Source: an uncultured Chlorobiaceae bacterium (lineage in GTDB: Bacteria; Bacteroidota; Chlorobiia; Chlorobiales; Chlorobiaceae). Taken from it: a stretch of 35,127 bases of DNA. The translations under genes and the position numbers were made by a program. Each line of letters begins with the position of its first letter. Position 1 is the stretch's first letter. This document shows positions 24,001 through 33,000 of this stretch, in pieces. The stretch spans positions 1-35,127 of the forward strand of contig CAJEXI010000034.1 in NCBI GenBank assembly GCA_903994455.1. The letters run 5' to 3'. The notes beneath the pieces are model-generated. The model had not been told where the DNA came from and did not search any database. It saw only the letters and a program-made list of their open reading frames with translations.

Positions 24001-27000
24001 GAGGTGTTCGTTGTTGAATTGAGCAATATCAGCCCGGTACTGCCACTGTCATTCGAAATGATCCCGTCGATTCGGATGTTCGATGCCAGAATATGCAGCA
24101 GGCTGTTTGCCTTGAGCTGCGCGGCATAGGGTGGAGGCGGCACGGCACCCGGATAGACCCACACATTGCCCGTAGCTTTGATGAACATGGTTGAGGCTGC
24201 ATTTCGCGCAAATATCCTGCCGCCGGCAAGCACATTCACATCCGTAGCACTCACCGTAACACTGTCACCAATATCCACCGTACCATCAACCGTCACCGAT
24301 TTTGAGGTAGAGGTACTATCCAACTGACTGACGTTTGCCTGTTCGGAGCCATCCAACTGCCCGACAACACCGCTCAGGTAAATAGCGTCAATCGCCGTCA
24401 GATGGATCTTGCCACCAGTTGCCGTATCCAGCATACCGCCCGAAACCCGGTTGGTGCTGCTTGAGGGGAAGAAGAGCATCGGCGTGACATAAATGCCAAT
24501 GCCGGTGGTGTTGGTACCGCCCTTGATGGTCAACTCATCGTACGCCTTGACAAAGCCATCAACATAGACCAGCGAGTCGGAAGTGATCACAACATTCGAA
24601 CCGGCATTTTTCGATTCAATGCTGCCAAAGATCTTGACATCGCCGCCAGCACCTATTTTCAGCATAACCGGTGCAGATGCAGTAAACTCGCCGTCGCCGG
24701 CCGTTATGGCGCTCCCTTGCACCGTTCCATCACTGTTGCTGACCCTGTTCAGCGTCACCGCACCACCGGCGGTAATCATCACAGAACCACTTGATGCAAT
24801 GATGCTCGATACCGTCGAACTGCCAACATTCAGGTCGCCACTGGTGACAATATCCACAGAACCATCGGTGCCTTTCCACACATAACCGACTGTCTTGTCG
24901 TAGAGAGCTCCGGCCCTGAGAGCTCCTTCCACCAGCAGATCAGCAGCAACGATTTTAATCTTGCTCTCCTCGCCACTTGTAACGATCATGGCATCCGATG
25001 CCACATCAACCAAACCACCAACCTCAATATCCACCAGCCTGTCGGCAGTAATAGTCACCGCCATTGGATCAATGACGTCTGTGGTGTTGCCCAGCAGCAG
25101 ATCTCCCGGCGTTCTTATGGTGAGGCGCTGATCTTTGCCGACAGCAAGGGCTGTATTGTAAATGCTGATGTCATCACCAGCGCTGAGCAGCAGTGAACCG
25201 GCAAAGGTCAACTCTCCATGAATTTTGACCGTGCCGATGGTATCAATGGCCACCTCATTGTCAAACAGGGCGGAAGTGAGTCTTGTGCTCATTACCTCGC
25301 CGGCAATATCAATATTTTTGCCGGTCAGCTTCAACTCCGCGCCTGTGTTGATATAACCTGACTCACTGGCAATCGTCACCGTTCCCTCGGTTGAGGTGAC
25401 CTGCAACAGGCGCAACTGGTTAGCCAACTGCCCGATCTGGCTGTTGATCACCACATCATTCAAGCCGGTAATTTTGATGGTGCCATCAGCATCAAGCGTG
25501 GTAAAGTGGCTGGTACCGTAGGTAGAGATGCTTGTTTCCCCCTCGACAATATTGGTGCCCGCAGTAATGAAAATGTTGCGCTGCGCCGTCAGATTGCCCC
25601 GAAGTTCAAGCGTCTCTTTTGAAGTAATAACAAGAGTTCCGCCTGCGCCTTTGGCAATCAAATCGCCCAAAACAACACCCTTGTCTCCAGGGTTAAGGAT
25701 AATTCCACCTTCAAGGGTTTCAAGCACACCGGTCTGGGTCAGGGTAAAGTTCTGGCTTCCATCACCCTTGGCACCGCTGTAAAGATTGATTGCTTTTGCT
25801 GCACGAATCGCGTTGGCAATCAGTATCTGACCATTAAACGCCCCCTCCTTGCCAATATTGACCGTGGAGCCCGACTCAGCGGCATCAATCGCATACATTC
25901 TGCCAGAGACAGCAGTGCCGGTGCTCAGTTGCGTGAAACCGAGCAAACCATAATTCGTGGAACGTGTCTTGATGCTGAACTCCGTGCCTCTCGGGCTGGT
26001 GAACATCAAACGCCCGTCTGTAAGTCTTGCACTCAGGAGAGAGTTACCATCACCATCTTTTCCGATAACCGTATCAAGAACCGTCTGGATATCGGCCTTC
26101 AAATCTCCCAAGCCGTTATTATTCAAGGTTTCAGAGGCCTTGATGGTAATGGTGTAGTCCTGGAAACCCGTCCCTTTATCAAGTGAAATAACAAGAGTGG
26201 CATCACTCGATATATGGCCATCGGCAAATTCAGCAAAACCCTCAGCAAGAAGTTCCTGCCTCCATGCTGGTGCCAGAACGGAGAGATTGCCTGTTGCGCT
26301 TACATTGATTTTGCTGTTTTGCAGCCATGTTGCCAGATGAGTCGTTCCGGCAAGGACAACACCCTGCCCTGCCCAGGGATTAGCCGCCAGACCGGTCACT
26401 GGATCGATAACCGTATCTGCCGGTAAAACAGGATCAACGCCGCCACGCAGGTCAATTAATTTGCCCGCATAGAGATCGCGTCCTATTCTGATTTGATGGC
26501 CAAGGTCTGCATTGATCGTTATGGAAGAGGCCCCGCCAAAGGTTTCAACGGTACTGCCCAGATAGAGGCCCGTGCTGTCGCGATAATCATGGAGCTCTCC
26601 ACCGGCAATCAGAATGCCGTACACCTCCGCATCTCCAAGAGCCTCAAGATAAAGAGAGCCATCGGCATTGGAGACCGCAACCCTGGCACCACCTGGCATT
26701 CTGATGCTTCTGTCGTCATAATATCCGGATCCGTTCAGAACAACGTTACGACTGCTGACACCGCCCGCAAGGCTGATGGATTCGCTTGCACGGATAACGG
26801 CTCCAATTTCAACCATCTCACCGGTGCTCGACTTTGCCATTCCGCCCAGCCAGAGCTGATCCTGGCTTGCAATGGTGATGCGCGATTTTTCCTGCGACCA
26901 GGAGATAGTTTCTGTCAGCAGCTCACCCTTCTCGTTGAAGGTCTGTGCCACGCTGCCGCCGGAGAGAATCATCCCGCTCAGGGTTATCCCGCCAATGGTA

Positions 27001-30000
27001 TGGATATTAATCAACCCTCCACTGTTGTCGGAAGTTATTCCCGCTGTGGTAATGCCGCCTGCGGTAGTGAGCACCAAACCCCAGCCATCATCACCAGGGC
27101 CCGGCGTATCGGTTGTTGTAATGCTCACCTCTTTTGACGCAGCAACCGCCGTGTCAAGAAGCACCTGTTGGCCAGCAACAATGACAACTTTCGAGTTGCC
27201 ACCTGCCGTCCACTCGATACCATGGCTGCCAATATCACCGCCGGCAACAGTCCTGCCATAAATATCAACATCCTTGCCACCCTTGATGGTAATGATGCTG
27301 CCCGCTTCCCACGTTTTCAGCGTTGCTGTCGAATGGATATAAACACTTGTCTCTTTGGCTGTTGCCGTCGCAAGGCCGGTTGTCAAAGAGACTCCTCCAA
27401 GAATCGAAAAGTCGTTGGTAACACTTGCCTTGCCTTCAAAGTAAACCCATTTGTCTGACTGGATCGTCAGATCAGAATTGTTGCCGTACAGGTTGATATT
27501 GCCGCGAATAATGGTGTCATCATGGCTCGAAATCACCATACTGGTGTTATCCTGCAGCGAGGTGATGGTGCCGGTCAACAGGTAGCCGAACCCCTTCTGA
27601 CCAAGCAGCTCATGCGGTTTCTGGATTTGAATCTCGTCAACAGTGCCGTTATTGTCGCTGTCGAGGGCGTAAATAACATATTTGTTGCTTGAGCTGTCGG
27701 TAAGAACCCAACGATTAGTTGCGGTGCTGGCAGAGGCAAGTTCGCCCCAGTTCATGGCGCTGTTGGTATAGTCGAGCCCTTCGGTAAAGCTTGTCATCAG
27801 ACGCTTGTCGACATTCGCCGCACTGGCGTTGTAGTAGACGGTCTGCGTGTACTTGGTGTAACCGAGGTATTTGATGATGGCATTCTGCTGCTCTGCGCTC
27901 AAATATTTGGCATCAAGCCCCTTTTTCTGCTCAGCAGTCATGGTTTTGTATGCCTCATTCTCTTCGGCTGTCATCTCACCAAAAATGGCACTGCTCGCTG
28001 GCACGGCAATCGAACTCCACTTGACATCGGTGTTATTGTAATCCTTGCCTGCACCCTGCTCAAAGGTCAGCACATACTGCCTGGCAACAGCGGCTTCGGC
28101 ATTATAGTACACCGTGCCACTATAGACGCGATAGTTGGTGCTTGCCAGCACTTTTTCCTGCTGTTGTGGTGTGAGTTTATCAAACGCTGTACCCTCCACC
28201 GGTTCAGCAACATCGCCCCAATCAACCGAGCCATCATAGGTTACTGTTACTGCCAGTTTTTCCGTCCGGGTATTGTAATAGATGGTACCCTGATATTCAG
28301 CATAACCGAGCAGATTAAGCACCACCTGCTTTTGGGCAATAGTGAGTTGCTCAAATGTGGCATCGTCGGCAGGTGCTGCCACTCCTCCCCAGTTGATATC
28401 TTCGATTCGATAGTCCGGAGATGTTTCGGCTTCCGCTACTGTGGTGATTATCCGTTTCCCGTCCGCAGCATCCGCCTTGAACCAGACACCGCCACTGTAC
28501 ACATCGTAACCGAGCGCATGGGCGACAACCGTCATATCGCCAGCAGTGGCAGTTCCCCAATAGACATCCGCTGTATTGTAATCACTCCATCTCCCCTGCG
28601 TGAAGGTGGTCACCAGCTTTTTGCCAGCAGTGGCATTATAATTATAGAATGCTTTGGTGTCGAGATCATAGGTATAACCAAGCGCGGTGGCAACTCTCTC
28701 TTTGTCAAGCACCGACAAGCCATCAAATGTCGGGGACTTTGAAGCACCCTCAGCAGCGCCCCAAATCATGGTGTTGTCGTAATCAACCGCAGCACCTTCT
28801 GTAAAGCCTGTTTTGATCGTGTTTGTCGATGGGTTGTAATACACAGGCCCCTCATAGCGGGTATAACCGGAGAGGCTTCCAGTATAGCCGCCTTCAGTGA
28901 AGGTCGTGAGCAGTTGTTTGTCAGGAGAATCACCGGCATTATAGTAAAGGGCGACGGGAGCGGTCAGATTAACCGTATCCTTGACGGGGTTAACCTGATA
29001 CCCGAGGGACTGGGCCACCAGCACTTTTTGGGCATCGCTGAGTGAAGAAAATGGCGTATAGTTTGCAATTGATGATACCGCTGCACCTGCCGCAAGGACA
29101 TAATGCTGCGTTGTCAACGCTGCAATAATGGCGCTGTCAACAGTTCCACTATTGAGCTTGTCAATAATATCCGCCATTGATGCCGTGATCGTGGTAATGG
29201 TCTGGCCATTGATCGTATCAAAATAGTCGCTGTAGGTGCTCCCGGCATCGGATCCTCCCCCCGCCAGCTCCATCGATCCGGCTGATGTGATGGCACCGGA
29301 GAGCTTCATTTCACCTTCAGCGGCAATGCTGATACTGGCGTTATCACCAATTTTCTCGTACATCGGCGTTGTCCCGACATAATAGAAACGGGCACCTGCG
29401 GTTACGGCTCCACCTGAATTGATATGAACGTAAGTACCCGCCGTCATCTCAATCTTCGAGTCCGCGCCACGCACAACCACCGCAGCGCCTTCCAGCACCG
29501 TCAGCCCAGTGCCGGCATTAACTGTTACCGTCGTTCCTGTTTTATATAGCGCATCAGCCTTAAACTGTGCCTCGCTCACAAAACCTGCTTCAAGTTGCGT
29601 AGCAATAATGACCGAAGCAGAGGTATCAATGGTAACAACGCTGTTGCTGTTGGTGGTATAGATCGCGCTGCCCATATCAGCCGTGACGCTGTTCGGTTCA
29701 GCACCATAACCAACAATAACATTTTCACCCGTGCTGCCATGCACGTTGATGGTGATCTTGTCTTCACCTATTATCCAGCCGGTCACCACAATCTGTTCAG
29801 TCAGATCAAAAACAATCTCTCTGGCCGTCACCCCTGAATCAGCAGGCCCTAACTGGTCATGGTAGTTGGCTTTCCAGACTTCCGACAGGCGACCGGTAAA
29901 GCCGATAACATCGCTCGACTGCACGTCACCCACAATGTTGATTCTGCCTGCCGTGAACTGCGCCTTGTCGGTCAGCATGGCAGAAAAGAGGGGAAGTTCA

Positions 30001-33000
30001 GCACCCATCTGCCGGTCTTCAACGTCACCGATATACATGATAACGCTTTGCTGCTCATTGTCATGGCCAATGTTGATCTGCGAGAAACCGTCAGCAAGGG
30101 CATCCATATCCCTCATGGAGAGGTTCATGAAGCGCTCGTTTTTACCCAGCGAGTAGTCAACGCCGTATTTCGAGCCTCCTGCAGCCCCAATCTTGTAGTT
30201 CTGGTCGATTGACGTGGCCGTAATGGTCAACAGACCAGTACCGGTGACCATGTCGTGACCGGAAGCGAAGTCAATATCATCAGCGGAAAGAGTAATATTT
30301 TTGCCGTCACCAGCCTGGATAACGCCGGATTCAAGGGTCAGAAGCGATTCCTGTGCCGCAAGTGTAACGGAGATCTCCCCCTGGGCGGCATAGAGACCAC
30401 CGTTGGCAACATCACCACTGAGAATATTCAGGTCGTTGGCCTCAATGACGGTAATATTGCCAGCACCACTGTTGACAACGGTCAAATCCTGCATATCACC
30501 TTTGATTGTTCCAACCAGCCCCTGAGAAACCAGTGTCAGATGCGCTTCAGGAAGCAGGAAGGTGCACGTGGTTGTATCAATAACGCCGCTTGAGGTCACA
30601 AGCAGGCTGGAAGCACCCCAGTTACCGGAACTAGCATCTGCATTGGTGAGAACCGTTGTCTTTGTTGGAGTATCGGTCACTTCCAACAACGAGACGCTGT
30701 CATCAAAATTGATAACCTTATCCTTGTAAATAAACTGATGATCACCCAGCTTCAGCGCTACTGCGGAGCTGATCGGGTCAAGAATCACCCGCTCATGGCC
30801 ACCACTGCCCTTTATGGTGACAGTGCCATATTCAGAAGCGACATAAATGGTACTTTCACCCGGCCCGGCGTTAATGGTGGTGTTGCCATTGCCAACAACA
30901 ATATCATCGCTGCCCGTACCGGTATAAATAGTGTTATTGCCATTGCCGGTAATAATGATAACCGATCCATCTCCGCCTATAAACTTGTTGTTTCCTGTAC
31001 CAAGATCGTAGATGAGCCCGCTTGTAGCACCACCGGTGATGGCATCGTTGCCAACGCCACCAAGAATCACGCTGCCTGCCGCACCGCCAGCAATAAGGAA
31101 GGTATCATCACCTTCACCACCATCAAAGTCCAGCGTTGCCGTAACCCCTTTTTCTACAACGATAATATCATTACCCTTGCCACCTTTGGCGACAATTTTT
31201 TTAACCCCGTAATAGTTGGCCTTCTCACCAAAAGCATTAACCGTAAGCTTTCCGGTTTCAGTGTTCTGGGAGATGCGATAGGTTTCGGTATCGTTTTTCC
31301 CATAGATGGATTTCTCTTTGTCGTTGGGATTACCACCATCACTCGGTTCTCTCTGTGGCCAGCGATCTCCGGCATTGAGCGTCAGTGTATCTCCCACCTG
31401 GGTGGCAATAACTGGAGGACCGGCCAACCTCCAGAGATGGTCTGCCCCCACACGGATACCGCACACCGTCACCTCTGCCTGTAAATAGGCGCTTGCAGGA
31501 GTAATCTCTATCTCACCCTTGAATCCCGCAATCGTCGTATTAATCTCAAACAACCCCAAATCGAGATGGACATCAAGTGAACCATAGACACTCGCCGCAA
31601 ACCTGGTATCTCCTATGGTTATTGACATACCAGCTTTCAAAACCAGCACCTCCATATCAACCGTCAAATCTACCGCACCGGTAATCTCAAAGTGCCCATC
31701 CGAGCGAATGTAGCCACTGACATTAATCGTCAGGACATGGAAGAAATCAAGCTTTGCTTCGTTGATTCTCAGCTCAAAAACGTCGTTGACCACACTCATT
31801 TCACCATCGAACGCAACATCGAAAGCCACAACATGCAAGTTGCCTTTAAGCGCAATCTTGAAGGATGTTCCTGCTGCAACTCCAGCATACTCCTTGCTGC
31901 TGCTGGTGTTTATTTCAAGCGTCACTCCTGCCTTGATGGAAATAATACCGATACCGGCATCCATTTTAGCTGTTCCCTTGAGCGCAAACACCGGCCCACT
32001 CTCATCATTCACCAGCGCAATTGCTCCGCCAACCGTCAGATTACCGAGGGGACCAAGATCAAGCCTCATGTCCATCGAAGCCTGCAGACCAAGTTCATTG
32101 ATAAGGATATCGAATTTGCCTTTCATCCCTACTCCACCAACAATTTCAAGCGATGCAGCACCAGCGATATGAAGCGAATAAGGATCAAGTTTTGTTGTTG
32201 AAAGCTTCAGGAAGTTACCGTTCTCATCAGTTTCAATGGACTTGACCTCTTGCTTGCTGCCCGTGGAATTGAGTTGTAACAGGAAACCACCTTTGACAAC
32301 AACAATGCCACTACCAATATCGAGCAACTTGGCACCACCCTTGGCTGGATCGCCACCAACCTCAAGTGCACCATAAACCCCACCATTGGTAAATCCAACC
32401 GTACCAGCCACGGCAAGCGGCTCAAGCACAGGAAGATCAAGCACAGCACCAATATTCAATTCCGCCCGGATTTCAGAACCGGTAACACTGAATAAAATAA
32501 CCAGTCCGCCGTTGCTCTCCTTGCTTGCATCAAGAGAGAGGACATCGAGGAGATTGAATTGGCCATAAGCTTCCATGGATAAATAGAAGTCGGCTGGCTG
32601 CTCCTTGCCTGGAGGTGTCGCGGAAATAGTAACCTCATGATAAGTAAGCTCGCCGCCATTTTCCTTCCAGAATGCTTCAGGCACATCATACACCACATCT
32701 TCGCCAAAAGCATTCATTTTGACCTCAATCTTCATTGACGATTCGAGCACACCGGGAATATTCAGCTCTTTATCGAGATCAAGCTTGAGTGCCAGGCCGA
32801 CACTGTCGTTATACTTGCCCAGCACCAGCAGCCCGACAGCATGTGAACTGAAGTAGAGGGAATTCGGATCACCAATTCCAGCCTCAACATTAGCAAAGAC
32901 AGTCAAACCTGTCGGTGATGCCTGAATATCAATGTCACCCGTCATGTGGATCACATCCATGATGTTGAGTTCTGCCTGTCCTGAAACACGCAGATACAAA

